From Arthrobacter sp. AZCC_0090 (GTDB lineage Bacteria; Actinomycetota; Actinomycetes; Actinomycetales; Micrococcaceae), in assembly GCF_014207375.1 (NCBI RefSeq), contig NZ_JACHEE010000004.1:310001-374000 (forward strand): DNA of 64,000 bases, read 5' to 3'. Shown here piece by piece: positions 34,268 through 43,002 of this stretch (positions are counted from its first letter, which is position 1; each line of letters begins with the position of its first letter). The position numbers and the translations under genes were made by a program. The notes under the pieces were generated by a model. It was not told the origin of the DNA and did no database searches. It worked only from the letters and a program-made list of their open reading frames with translations.

Positions 34268-34939
34268 TCAAGCCTTCCTGGGCAAGTACGTATTGACCGG
34301 GCGCCCGGTGGCGCCGTAGGCCAAATGCAGGTCAACGAGTCCCTTGCGTTCGAGCTCACTGAGGTAGCGCTGGGCCGTGGGGCGGCTGATGCCGACGCTG
34401 CCCGCAATCTCGGAAGCTCCCAAGGGCTCGGTGGCGTGGATGACCATGTCGAGGACCTTTTGCATGGTGGGCGGCAGGCGTCGGGGACCTTGGGCGGGGG
34501 CAGCCGTCCGCCGCAGGCTGAAGAGCTGGTCCACCGTCGCCTGATCGGCCACGGTCCGGGATTCCGCCTCCCGCCGCCAGCGCCGGTAAGCCTCCAGCTG
34601 CGTTTGAAGCTGCTCGAAGCCGAACGGTTTGACGAGGTAGTACACCGCTCCCCCGCGCATGGCAGCCCGGACGGTCTCAAGGTCGCGCGCGGCGGTGATC
34701 ATGACGGCGTCGAGCTTTTCACCGGCTCCCTGGAGTGACCGCAACAGGCTGATGCCGTCTTCATCGGGGAGGTAGACATCGAGGAGAAGCAGGTCCGGCT
34801 TGAGCCGTTGCACGGCTTCCCTGGCCTCCGCAGCGGTGTGCGCCTCACCGACGCACTCGTAGCCCTCTATTTTTGCCACGCGGCTGGCGTGGATGCGCGC
34901 TACGCGGAAGTCGTCGTCGACTACCAATGTGCGGATCAT
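34268..34939 (-). CDS. CitB/DcuR-type response regulator
   Basis: 223 residues. Receiver domain with acidic pair VVDDDF, phospho-acceptor Asp in LLLLDVYLPDEDG (about residue 54), and Lys in YLVKPFGFEQL. A C-terminal winged helix (PLGASEIAGSVGISRPTAQRYLSELERKG) binds DNA. It is the partner of the kinase just upstream (ATGA overlap). Likely target: the divergent ABC importer. These systems normally answer to citrate or C4-dicarboxylates. Confidence 0.9.
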   Translation of the reverse strand: MIRTLVVDDDFRVARIHASRVAKIEGYECVGEAHTAAEAREAVQRLKPDLLLLDVYLPDEDGISLLRSLQGAGEKLDAVMITAARDLETVRAAMRGGAVYYLVKPFGFEQLQTQLEAYRRWRREAESRTVADQATVDQLFSLRRTAAPAQGPRRLPPTMQKVLDMVIHATEPLGASEIAGSVGISRPTAQRYLSELERKGLVDLHLAYGATGRPVNTYLPRKA

Positions 34940-36588
34940 TCGATCGATTTTCCTGTCATTACTTGGCTTTCGGTTTCCACGTGCGGCTCCGGCAACCAGA
35001 TTTCAAAGCGTCCCCCGGGACCCGGGAAAACATCCATAGTGCCTCCCGCACGGTGAACGATCCTGCTCACCAACGCAAGGCCTATCCCTCGACGCATTCC
35101 GGGCCGCGGTTCCTTGGTGGTGAACCCATCGGCGGTGATCGTGCCCACCAATTCTGCAGGAACACCGGGCCCGTTGTCGGTCACGCAAATGAAGATACCG
35201 GAGGAATCGTCCAGCTGGATGGTCACCTCGCGGGGCGCAGGTTGCTCCGAGAGGATCTCGACGGCGTTGTCCAAGAGGTTCCCGACGATCGTCAGTAGCG
35301 CTTGTGTTTCCAGGAACGGTTGGCGCAGCTGCGAATCGTCAGTCACCGAGATCTCCACGTCCTGCTCGTCAGCCACGGTGATTTTCGCGAGCAAGAGCGC
35401 AGCGAGTTCCGGAGGTTCGATCCGCGAGCGCAGGCCCTCGCCGAGCGATCGCGAGGTGTCCGAAATCCGCGAGACGAAGTTCCGCGCCTGGTCCACGTCT
35501 CCGAGCTCCAAGAGTCCGTCCACCACGTGGAGGCGATTGGCGTACTCATGCTCCTGGGCGCGCAACGCTTCCATCAGGCCTTCGACGGAGCGGAGGTCAC
35601 GCACCAAGCCCTCGACTTCAGTACGGTCGCGCAGCGTGACCACCGAGCCTATGCTCCTTCCGGCCAAGGCGACGGACATCCGGTTCACCACCAGCAAAGC
35701 GTCCTCGGTGATCACGATCTGGTCGGTTCCGCTGATCTGCCCGGTCAGCAGGGAACGGAGCCTTCCGGGCGGCAGAAGATCCTCGATTTTCTCTCCCAGT
35801 ACGTTTTCTTCCAGGTGCAGCAAGGAGCGCGCCTCGGAGTTGATAACGGTGACCCGCCCGTCGTCGTCGAACCCGATCATCGCTTCCCGGATGCCGTGCA
35901 GCAGCGCTTCGCGCTCTTGCAGGAGGGACGCAATCTCCACCGGTTCGAGATCGAAGGTGACCCGCTTGATCCTGCGGGCCAGCAGCGCCGAACCCGTGGC
36001 GCTGATCAAGAGCACCACGGCCGAATAGCCGGCGATCAGCCACACCTGCTGGGCCAGTTCACTGCTTTCCTTGGTCTCCAGGATTCCCACCGAGACCTGC
36101 CCGACGACGGTTCCGTCCGCCGCGCGCACGGGCGCTTTGGCGTTGACTGAGTCACCCAAGCTGCCTTTGTCGATTCCGACGTGGGTCTGCCCGTCAAGGA
36201 CAGCAACGGGTTCTTCCAGGGTCCGGCCAATGAGATCCGGGTTCGGGTGGGAGTACCGCTTCCCATTGCGGTCGCTCACGACGACGTAAGCCGGTTGCGC
36301 TTCGGCCTGCACTTTTGTGGCGATCGCCTGGATGGTTTGCTTTGGATCTCCATTGCCCAGCGACGTCACGATTTCGGGCATTTGCGCCACTGTCGTGGCA
36401 ATCCCCAAGGCCCGGAGCCTGTACTGGTCCTCAAGGGTCTGGTTGCTGATCTGGGTGTAGAGAAGCGCACCCAGAGTGACGGTGACGAACAGGATGCAGA
36501 GCAACCACACCAGAATCTGGGAGGCGAGGGGACGGGCCTTCCAGCGTGCACTGAGGGCTTTCACAGGCGCCAACAACCCTGCGTGCAT
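34936..36588 (-). CDS. CitA/DcuS-type sensor histidine kinase
   Basis: 550 residues. Two membrane helices (about 12-35 and 180-205) enclose an extracytoplasmic PAS-like (PDC) sensor domain containing AYVVVSDRNGKRYSHPNPDLIGRTLEEP. This YVVVxDxxGxRxSHPxP motif is typical of citrate/dicarboxylate sensors. A cytoplasmic PAS follows (GFDDDGRVTVINSEA). The kinase core has His in EHEYANRLHVVDGLLELG, the N box NLLDNAVE and G box DNGPGVP. The start at 36588 was chosen for AGGAAGAGG upstream; a TTG at 36612 and an ATG at 36606 are possible but lack a ribosome site. Confidence 0.9.
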   Translation of the reverse strand: MHAGLLAPVKALSARWKARPLASQILVWLLCILFVTVTLGALLYTQISNQTLEDQYRLRALGIATTVAQMPEIVTSLGNGDPKQTIQAIATKVQAEAQPAYVVVSDRNGKRYSHPNPDLIGRTLEEPVAVLDGQTHVGIDKGSLGDSVNAKAPVRAADGTVVGQVSVGILETKESSELAQQVWLIAGYSAVVLLISATGSALLARRIKRVTFDLEPVEIASLLQEREALLHGIREAMIGFDDDGRVTVINSEARSLLHLEENVLGEKIEDLLPPGRLRSLLTGQISGTDQIVITEDALLVVNRMSVALAGRSIGSVVTLRDRTEVEGLVRDLRSVEGLMEALRAQEHEYANRLHVVDGLLELGDVDQARNFVSRISDTSRSLGEGLRSRIEPPELAALLLAKITVADEQDVEISVTDDSQLRQPFLETQALLTIVGNLLDNAVEILSEQPAPREVTIQLDDSSGIFICVTDNGPGVPAELVGTITADGFTTKEPRPGMRRGIGLALVSRIVHRAGGTMDVFPGPGGRFEIWLPEPHVETESQVMTGKSIE

Positions 36589-36623
36589 TGCCACCCTCTT
36601 CCTCATCTCCAATTAGAAGCTTA

Positions 36624-36795
36624 TGTGACAAAGTTCACGGCCACCATGCGGGAAGCGGTGCCTTCCGGCGATTCACGGCCGTGCATAAAGGCTCAAAACA
36701 TGCACTTTTGCTGTTAATCCCCACAACTTACTGAAGCCTTCTGGCGCGGGCTTTCGCTTTCTAGGCTCTACATAGTTTCCGTGATCCGGATCACG
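36624..36795. promoter_or_regulatory. Two CRP-like sites in the divergent kinase/ABC promoter
   Basis: TGTGA-N6-TCACG at 36624-36639 and CGTGA-N6-TCACG at 36780-36795 fit the TGTGA-N6-TCACA pattern bound by CRP and GlxR-type regulators. The first is beside the kinase gene, the second 35 bases before the importer ATPase. Carbon-source control is likely. Confidence 0.5.
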
Positions 36796-36830
36796 CACAC
36801 ACTAACCAAAAGACAGAGAGGTCTTAGCAG

Positions 36831-37688
36831 ATGGAAGCCAACGATCGCCACCGGCCGCCCGGTGCACTCAAGAAGGTCGACGACAGTGCGGGCATCGACA
36901 TCGTCGGATTGACCAAGCGCTATCTCACCCCCAAAGGCGAGACGTTCACTGCCATCCGCGATGTGTCGCTCAAGGTGGAACCCGGCCAGTTCTGCTCGAT
37001 TGTCGGACCGACCGGCTGTGGCAAGTCCACCACGCTCGCCCAGGTCTCGGGCCTGGAAAGCCCGAGCGAAGGCTCCGTCAAGGTGGGCGGCCAGACCGTG
37101 GAGGGCATCACGAACGGCGTGAGCTACATGTTCCAGGCAGACGCACTGTTCCCCTGGAAGAGCGTGCTCGGCAACGTGATGATGGGCCCGATCCTCCTCG
37201 GCACGCCCAAGCGGGAAGCCACCGCGCTAGCCATGGACTGGCTGCGTCGGGTCGGCCTGGCCGGCTTCGAGGATCGCTATCCGCACCAGTTGTCCGGGGG
37301 TATGCGCAAACGCGTAGCCATGGCTGCGGCGCTCATCAACAATCCTCGGATTCTCTTGATGGACGAGCCGTTCGGCGCGCTCGACGTGCAGACCAAAGCC
37401 ATCATGCAGAACGAACTGCTGAAGCTCTGGGAGGAGCTGCGCCCTTCGGTCCTGTTCATCACTCATGACCTCGACGAGGCGGTGGCGCTCTCCGATCGGG
37501 TGGTCATCATGACGAGCAGCCCGGGCTCGGTCAAGGATGTCTTCGACATCGATCTACCGAGGCCGCGCGGGAATGTCCAAGAGATCAGGCACGAGGAGCG
37601 CTTCCTGGAACTCCAGGGGCACATTTGGGAGTCCTTGAAGGACGAGGTCACCCGCGCCTATGCGCGCACGGCAGGAGCAGCAGCATGA
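36831..37688 (+). CDS. ABC importer ATPase, nitrate/sulfonate (SsuB/TauB) type
   Basis: 285 residues. Walker A IVGPTGCGKSTTLAQ near residue 62; Q-loop MFQADALFPWKSVLGNV, the form typical of the SsuB/TauB/NrtD group; signature LSGGMRKRVAMAAALINNP; Walker B ILLMDEPFGALDVQT; switch His FITHDLDEA. The ATG at 36831 follows AGAGAGG. The stop overlaps the permease start (ATGA). Confidence 0.92.
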   Translation: MEANDRHRPPGALKKVDDSAGIDIVGLTKRYLTPKGETFTAIRDVSLKVEPGQFCSIVGPTGCGKSTTLAQVSGLESPSEGSVKVGGQTVEGITNGVSYMFQADALFPWKSVLGNVMMGPILLGTPKREATALAMDWLRRVGLAGFEDRYPHQLSGGMRKRVAMAAALINNPRILLMDEPFGALDVQTKAIMQNELLKLWEELRPSVLFITHDLDEAVALSDRVVIMTSSPGSVKDVFDIDLPRPRGNVQEIRHEERFLELQGHIWESLKDEVTRAYARTAGAAA

Positions 37689-38569
37689 CTACCCTCACCC
37701 ATCATGAAACGCGCAAGAGCGAGAAGCCAGTGGAAACCGAGACAGCAGCAAAGAACGCCGGCCGGAGCAAAGCCCGGCGCCGCACGACATCGATCTGGAT
37801 AGGCCGCGTGGCGCTCGCCTTCATTGTGGTTGGCGGCTGGCAGTGGTTCACCGAGCAAGGCTGGGTAGACAAATTCTTCTTCGGCCAGCCCTCGCAGATC
37901 TGGGACAGCCTCGTCAAGCTCTTCACAGAGGGAACCGCGTTCGGCACCATTTGGGAGAACCTCGGGGTCACAGCCCAGGAAGCGCTCCTTGGTTTCGTGC
38001 TCGGGACGCTCGTCGGTGTGGTGCTCGGCATTCTCCTGGGCTCCAACAAGTACCTCTCGGCGGTCGTCGGGCCGTACATCCGGATCGTGAATTCGATTCC
38101 CCGTATTGTGCTCGGCTCGATCTTCATCGTGGCGTTCGGCCTCGGGGTCTTCCCGAAGATCCTGCTCGCAGCCGTGCTCGTGTTCTTCGTCGTCTTCTTC
38201 AACGCGTTCCAGGGCGTCCGGGAAGTGGACCAGAACCTCGTGGCGAACGTGCGGGTGCTCGGCGCCTCCCCGTTCCAGGTAGCGATGCACGTGACGATCC
38301 CGTCGGCCATGACGTGGATCATCGCGAGCCTCCATACGGCGTTCGGCTTCGCGATCATCGGAGCCCTCGTCGCGGAGGTGCTCGGCGCCCAGAAGGGCAT
38401 CGGCCTCATCATCAGCCAAGCCCAGGGCACCTTCGATCCGGACACAGTCTTCGCCTGCATGGTGATCATTGCCGTCATCACGCTTGCGGCCGAATTCCTC
38501 ATCGGGCTGCTTGAGCACAAGCTCCTCAAGTGGCGTCCACCGAACCGCTCCGAGGCGCAGTCGATCTAG
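37685..38569 (+). CDS. ABC importer permease, SsuC/TauC type
   Basis: 294 residues with a charged N-terminal tail and six helices. The EAA-type loop is FQGVREVDQNLVANVRVLGASPFQVAMHVTIPSAM. It forms the homodimeric channel for the adjacent ATPase and binding protein. The start at 37685 overlaps the ATPase gene by four bases. Confidence 0.9.
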   Translation: MTTLTHHETRKSEKPVETETAAKNAGRSKARRRTTSIWIGRVALAFIVVGGWQWFTEQGWVDKFFFGQPSQIWDSLVKLFTEGTAFGTIWENLGVTAQEALLGFVLGTLVGVVLGILLGSNKYLSAVVGPYIRIVNSIPRIVLGSIFIVAFGLGVFPKILLAAVLVFFVVFFNAFQGVREVDQNLVANVRVLGASPFQVAMHVTIPSAMTWIIASLHTAFGFAIIGALVAEVLGAQKGIGLIISQAQGTFDPDTVFACMVIIAVITLAAEFLIGLLEHKLLKWRPPNRSEAQSI

Positions 38570-38654
38570 GGCCGAAAGCTATTTTCCCACCCAGCAATTC
38601 CGTTCCACCAAACACCCACATCCCTTCGGGGATCAACAAAGGATGCGTAAAACA

Positions 38655-39752
38655 ATGATGAAGCGCTCTATCTTTGCCGTCGCCGCTACCGGAGCCGTTG
38701 CGCTCAGCCTCGCGGCATGTGGCGGCAATGCCCCGGCCGCAAACGGCGGCGCGGCCACTACGGGATCCGGCCCGATGCCCACTGTGAAGATGATGATCGG
38801 CGGCATCGACAAGCAGATCTACCTCCCGTACAAGCTCGCGGACCAGCTCGGCCTGTACAAGAAGTACGGCGTCAATATGGAGCTCTCCACCGAGACCGAC
38901 GGCGGCGTTGGCGCCGAGGACGCCATGGCGTCTGGCCAGGTCGACATGTCCGGCGCGTGGTACATCCACACCTTCGACTTCCAGTCCAAGGGCAAGAACA
39001 TCATCAACCTCGTGCAACTCTCGGGGGCCCCGGGCGAACGCATCATGTGCAGCCCCAACGCAAACGTGCACTCCGGCGCCGACATCAAGGGCAAGAAGAT
39101 GGGCGTCACCGACCTCGGATCCGGCACCGACACACTGACACAGTTCATCGCTGCACAGGCCGGCGTCTCGCACAAGGACTACACCACCGTCAAGGCAGGA
39201 GCCGGCGCTACCGCCGTTGCCGCCATCAAGACCGGTGCGGCCGACTGCGTCATGACGACCCAACCGACTGTCGCCGCACTGGAGGGCCAGGGCATCGCGC
39301 AGTCGGCGATCGACCTCGCGACGACCGACGGCGCGACCAAGGCCGTGGGCGGCACCTGGCCGGCTGCGGGCGTCATCGCCAACGCCGACTGGGTCAAGAC
39401 CCACGAGGACGCCGTTCAGCGGGTCGTCAACGCGCTCGTGGAGACGATGCACTGGATCGCGACGCACTCGGCCCAGGACATCGCCGACAAGCTGCCCCAG
39501 GACTACGTCCAGAACAAGAACGTCAAGAAGGAGGATTACGTCAAGGCCCTCGAGCAGGACAAGGGCCAGTTCCTCCCGGACGGCATCATGCCTGCGGGTG
39601 GCCCCAAGACCATCGCTTCGATGGAGAAGCTGCTCGGCATGGACACCTCGAAGATCCCGCTCGGCGGCACGTTCACGAACAAGTACGCGATCGAGGCGAA
39701 CAAGGTTGGCGGCTTCGCGACCACCTCGACGCCTGCCGGCGACAACGGCTGA
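38655..39752 (+). CDS. NMT1/SsuA-type substrate-binding lipoprotein
   Basis: 365 residues. Signal peptide with lipobox SLAAC (Cys about 21) and a Gly/Ala-rich linker. The binding domain contains GGIDKQIYLPYKLADQLGLYKKYGVNMELSTETDGG and AMASGQVDMSGAWYIHTFDFQSKGK, as in nitrate, sulfonate, taurine and pyrimidine-precursor binding proteins. Later, DTLTQFIAAQAGVSHKDYTTVKAGAGATAVAAIKTGAADCVM. The ATG at 38655 gives the best distance from AAAGGA; the ATG at 38643 is possible. The ligand is unknown; the dicarboxylate-type sensor kinase next door suggests an organic acid. Confidence 0.88.
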   Translation: MMKRSIFAVAATGAVALSLAACGGNAPAANGGAATTGSGPMPTVKMMIGGIDKQIYLPYKLADQLGLYKKYGVNMELSTETDGGVGAEDAMASGQVDMSGAWYIHTFDFQSKGKNIINLVQLSGAPGERIMCSPNANVHSGADIKGKKMGVTDLGSGTDTLTQFIAAQAGVSHKDYTTVKAGAGATAVAAIKTGAADCVMTTQPTVAALEGQGIAQSAIDLATTDGATKAVGGTWPAAGVIANADWVKTHEDAVQRVVNALVETMHWIATHSAQDIADKLPQDYVQNKNVKKEDYVKALEQDKGQFLPDGIMPAGGPKTIASMEKLLGMDTSKIPLGGTFTNKYAIEANKVGGFATTSTPAGDNG

Positions 39753-39810
39753 TGTGATCTCGGCATAAAGGTACCGGCGTCACCATGCCACCGAGCACAT
39801 GACGCCTCAG

Positions 39811-39844
39811 GATCGGCCTGCGTGGTACTCCACGCAGGCCGATC
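39811..39844 (+). terminator. Hairpin after the binding-protein gene
   Basis: A perfect 15-bp stem (GATCGGCCTGCGTGG and its complement) around TACT, 58 bases after the stop. A T-run is missing, so termination may depend on stem strength. Confidence 0.6.
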
Positions 39845-39970
39845 GTGCTGTGAGCCGGCAGATATTGTCACAGTCCAGGCACAGGGTAGGTACAGAGGTA
39901 CGAAAGCGTGGGGTTCCAGGATAGGGATAGCTTCGAAACCGTCGGAGTTGAAATTCTAAGGAGCACCAAC

Positions 39971-40594
39971 GTGAACAAAGTCCGGAAAATCGCTGCGGGC
40001 GTTGCCCTGATGGGCGCCGTCGCAGGCGGCGGCGCTCTCACCGCCATGGCCCTGCCGGCCACCGCCGCAACCACTGACACTTCCACTGCCAGCCCGTCCA
40101 CACCCGCCTCAAACGGCGGCACGCACGGGAACGAAACAGCTCTGACCGGTGACACCGCAACCAAGGTCAAGGACGCCGTACTGGCCGCCAACTCCGGCGC
40201 CACGGTCGAGAACATGACCACCGAAGACGACGGCAGCGCCGCCTACGAAGCCCACATCACCAAGTCGGACGGCACCCACGCCACCGTCAAGCTCGACGCG
40301 AGCTTCAAGGTCACCGCAACCGAAACCGGCGGGCCGGGAGGCGGCAAGGGCGGCCACGGCAACCACGGGAACGAGACCGACCTCACCGGTGACACCGCAA
40401 CCAAGGTCAAGGACGCCGTACTGGCCGCCAACTCCGGCGCCACGGTCGAGAACATGACCACCGAAGACGACGGCAGCGCCGCCTACGAAGCCCACATCAC
40501 CAAGTCGGACGGCACCCACGCCACCATCAAACTCGATGCAAACTTCAAGATCACAGCAACCGAAACCGGCGGCCCCGGCGGCCCCGGGCACTAA
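39971..40594 (+). CDS. Secreted protein with two near-identical PepSY-like repeats
   Basis: 207 residues. Signal peptide (VNKVRKIAAGVALMGAVAGGGALTAMALPATAAT), a Ser/Thr/Pro spacer, then two copies of a 60-residue unit: GDTATKVKDAVLAANSGATVENMTTEDDGSAAYEAHITKSDGTHATVKL and so on, joined by a Gly/His-rich linker. The unit resembles PepSY-type domains, which may inhibit peptidases or mediate binding. It is exported and acidic. The GTG at 39971 has AAGGAG seven bases before it. The repeats share 141 identical bases, so the duplication or a correction between them is recent. Confidence 0.8.
   Translation: MNKVRKIAAGVALMGAVAGGGALTAMALPATAATTDTSTASPSTPASNGGTHGNETALTGDTATKVKDAVLAANSGATVENMTTEDDGSAAYEAHITKSDGTHATVKLDASFKVTATETGGPGGGKGGHGNHGNETDLTGDTATKVKDAVLAANSGATVENMTTEDDGSAAYEAHITKSDGTHATIKLDANFKITATETGGPGGPGH
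40145..40525 (+). repeat. Internal direct duplication, period 240 bp
   Basis: Bases 40145-40285 and 40385-40525 are identical over 141 bases, third codon positions included. Flanks on both sides differ slightly. The duplicated unit is one PepSY-like domain plus linker. Confidence 0.9.
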
Positions 40595-40613
40595 CTCCCA
40601 ACCTAACTACCCA

Positions 40614-40649
40614 CGTGGGCGGATATGGCACCAGCCGCATCCGCCCACG
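40614..40649 (+). terminator. Hairpin after the PepSY-like gene
   Basis: CGTGGGCGGAT and its complement form a perfect 11-bp stem with a 14-base loop, 19 bases after the stop. There is no clear T-run. Confidence 0.55.
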
Positions 40650-40719
40650 CCCTTGTGCCCCGCGAACCGTGTACTGGCAGGACCTCCCACAGTTCCACCC
40701 CCGGAAGTAGCCTGAAACC

Positions 40720-40943
40720 ATGGACAGTCGAAACGATGTGAGTGAGTTCCTGCGCTCCCGCCGGGCCAAGGTGACACCCGATCAAGTTAATCTCATAGTG
40801 GGTGCCCGGCCAATCCCGGGTGGACAATGTTCGCGTACACCGCGGAGCCCGGGTCGGCGAGTGACGAACGTCTGAAACTGCTCGCCAGCTGGGCGGCGAC
40901 CAGCGCAACCGAGCTGGCCGCACCGGCGTCGATCTCCGACTGA
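40720..40943 (+). pseudogene. MmyB-type HTH regulator with most of the gene deleted
   Basis: The first 27 codons (MDSRNDVSEFLRSRRAKVTP, then DQ) are the standard start of MmyB-family helix-turn-helix regulators. After about 40800 the frame is lost. From about 40829 another frame gives the family's C-terminus (MFAYTAEPGSASDERLKLLASWAATSATEL) and stops at 40943. The intact gene is about 850 bases; some 620 bases, covering the HTH and ligand domain, are gone. Joining at 40800-40830 suggests one internal deletion. Confidence 0.7.
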
Positions 40944-41159
40944 CCGTTCAGGGCCGCCGTTCGGCCGCGCGCGGTCAGGGTGGGACCGTCAGTCCTAGGA
41001 AAAGCAGGGAGCGGCACAGCTGCTGACATCGTCTTCCGGAACGCTTAGCGTCTTTAACAGAACCTTGAACGACGGCGGTTCCGCCTTTGAGTCTTCGGGT
41101 TTCTTCCAGCCGCAAAACTGATTTACCAGTTAAGGGCTCCACGCTTAGATGAGAAGAAG

Positions 41160-41369
41160 ATGACCATGGAATTTTCGTTGATGATGGCTTGCGCAGTCAT
41201 CAGCATTGTGAACAATGACAGCCGCAGTGCCCTGCCGGGAGCACCGGTTGTTCCGGCACGTCCGGCAAGACGCCTGCGGCTGGCACGACTGCGGGGTTGG
41301 ATCGCGACCGCTCTGCACCGGGCCGCCTGGGCGGTTGAGCCTAAGGCGCCGGCGTTCGTGGAGCCCTAG
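41160..41369 (+). CDS. Possible small protein (69 residues)
   Basis: It begins MTMEFSLMMACAVISIVNN and ends in an Arg/Ala-rich tail. AGAAGAAG precedes the ATG. Its last 29 bases overlap the end of the convergent GH66 gene. The hydrophobic N-terminus could be a membrane anchor. It could equally be chance; there is no family match and the composition is Arg-rich as in non-coding frames. Confidence 0.25.
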   Translation: MTMEFSLMMACAVISIVNNDSRSALPGAPVVPARPARRLRLARLRGWIATALHRAAWAVEPKAPAFVEP

Positions 41370-42969
41370 CAGGTTCCTCCGTCACGTAGACGAGCTGCCA
41401 CAGATGTGGCGGAGGAAGGATCGCCGTCGCGTAGTCCCCGTCGAGCTCCACGGGAACCTCGACGAGCTTAGCCTGCTGGTCCGGATCCGCATACCGAATG
41501 CGCGGTACCGTACCCCGGGTCCTCCGGATCCGCAGGCGCCCCTCACCCGGTGATTGCGGCACTGCACGCGGCTCATCCCACTCGGTGTCTGTTTGGCCCA
41601 GCAAGTTGATCAGATGAATGGCGAAGCCGCCGGGCACGCTGGTGACTCGACGCCAGACGGTCCCTGGCTCAGGACGGTCCGATACCACCGCGTTTTGGTA
41701 GGAAATGTCCAGATCGTCGTTGTACATACCCGCATAGGAGCCCGTAACATCGCAGATCCTGGGATCCAGGGTCAGCTCGTCATGTTCCACCAGGAAGTCG
41801 TACCAACGGGCCAGGAACGCCGCTGTGTCCCGGTTGATGGGGTGGTTGCGGACATAGTATGGGTCAACCAACACTCGATCCCCTTCGCCGGCCAGGAGCT
41901 GCGTTGCTCCGTGCGAGAACAGCGTGGCCATGGTCAGCGCGGTAGCCCGGTCGGCAGCTTGCTGGTCGGCGGCGTCGTACACATGCTGGTAGGCAGCGAT
42001 CACCACCGGTTGGTCCCGGCGCGCCGCTTTTGCCCGGTTGACGACGTCGGCCAGGGAACCCAAAGTGGTGTGCGGGGGCCAGACTTCGATGTAGACGGCG
42101 TCCTGGGGAGTCGGTGCCGTGCGCCATGTGGGAAAGTCATTGACGTTGTTGAAGACCAAGTGGCTGGCGGGTAGCGCATTCCGGACGCCCTCGATCAACT
42201 GGACGAATGAATCTGCGACGTCCACCAGGGCACCGTCCGGAGTGGCTGCGCGTTTCGGATATCCGTATTGATCCAGGTGGAAGCCGTCGAATCCGATGGA
42301 TGAGGTGGCGTCGGCCAGTTCCTTGGTGAAATGGGCAAGCCACGGTTGGGCTGCGGGGTCCAGGAGGAAGAGAAAGTCGCCCAACGCATAGGTTTCGCCG
42401 CTCGGCGTGAGCATGGCGTGTTGCTCCCAGTTGTGCCATTCCCCGGGACCGGCCGCGTACACGGCGGCGTAACCGAGTGCCCGGGATCCCGCCGCTTGGA
42501 CAGTCCTCACAAGTTCCTTGACCGTGGCGAGGGAAACAGGCTGGCCGAGGGCGTCCGAATACTCCGGGCCGCCGCCCATCAGATCCGCGTGCCGGTAGGC
42601 CCAGTCGTAGAACTGGACGCCGTTCAGGTGCAACCGGCGGACGAGCTCGGCAACTGGCTGCACGTCCTTGTCAGGCCCGTAGCTGGCCACAAACCCGTAT
42701 CTCAAGCGTGCCCTCGGGTCCGCGGCGACCTCGATGGCAGTTCGGACCGTTTCGCCGCCGGACTTGAGTTCTATGCCGTAGCCGCCCGGTCCCAGACTGT
42801 CCAGGGTGAGAGTTCCCGAGGCGCATCCTTCGTGCGTCTGGACCCGCTCGCCAAGGTGCCAAACCGTCAGGACGGCGGTACCGCCGTCGGGAATCCAGAG
42901 TTCGACGGCGGCTGGTTCCGCGGGAGAGTAGCTCGCCTTTGTAGGGAGAATGTCGAGGGGTTGAACCAT
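41341..42969 (-). CDS. GH66 dextranase/cyclodextran glucanotransferase-type enzyme, cytoplasmic
   Basis: 542 residues. An N-terminal Ig-like part (PTKASYSPAEPAAVELWIPDGG) leads into a TIM barrel: RYGFVASYGPDKDVQPVAELVRRLHLNGVQFYDWAYRHADLMGG. The likely nucleophile is Asp233 (GFDGFHLDQYGYPK) and the acid/base Glu295 (YIEVWPP); their separation agrees with GH66. GH66 cuts alpha-1,6-glucan (dextran). No signal peptide or surface anchor is present, unlike most dextranases, so it probably works on imported isomaltooligosaccharides. It is the last gene of the operon with permeases, binding protein and alpha-glucosidase. Confidence 0.85.
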   Translation of the reverse strand: MVQPLDILPTKASYSPAEPAAVELWIPDGGTAVLTVWHLGERVQTHEGCASGTLTLDSLGPGGYGIELKSGGETVRTAIEVAADPRARLRYGFVASYGPDKDVQPVAELVRRLHLNGVQFYDWAYRHADLMGGGPEYSDALGQPVSLATVKELVRTVQAAGSRALGYAAVYAAGPGEWHNWEQHAMLTPSGETYALGDFLFLLDPAAQPWLAHFTKELADATSSIGFDGFHLDQYGYPKRAATPDGALVDVADSFVQLIEGVRNALPASHLVFNNVNDFPTWRTAPTPQDAVYIEVWPPHTTLGSLADVVNRAKAARRDQPVVIAAYQHVYDAADQQAADRATALTMATLFSHGATQLLAGEGDRVLVDPYYVRNHPINRDTAAFLARWYDFLVEHDELTLDPRICDVTGSYAGMYNDDLDISYQNAVVSDRPEPGTVWRRVTSVPGGFAIHLINLLGQTDTEWDEPRAVPQSPGEGRLRIRRTRGTVPRIRYADPDQQAKLVEVPVELDGDYATAILPPPHLWQLVYVTEEPARAPRTPAP

Positions 42970-43002
42970 GTGGGAGTCCTAAGTTGTTGTGACGCTTCGC
43001 GC

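Noticed and set aside
40603..40923. Leftward 106-residue open frame after the PepSY-like gene
   Set aside because: It is antisense to the recognisable HTH regulator fragments and has no ribosome site or family resemblance.
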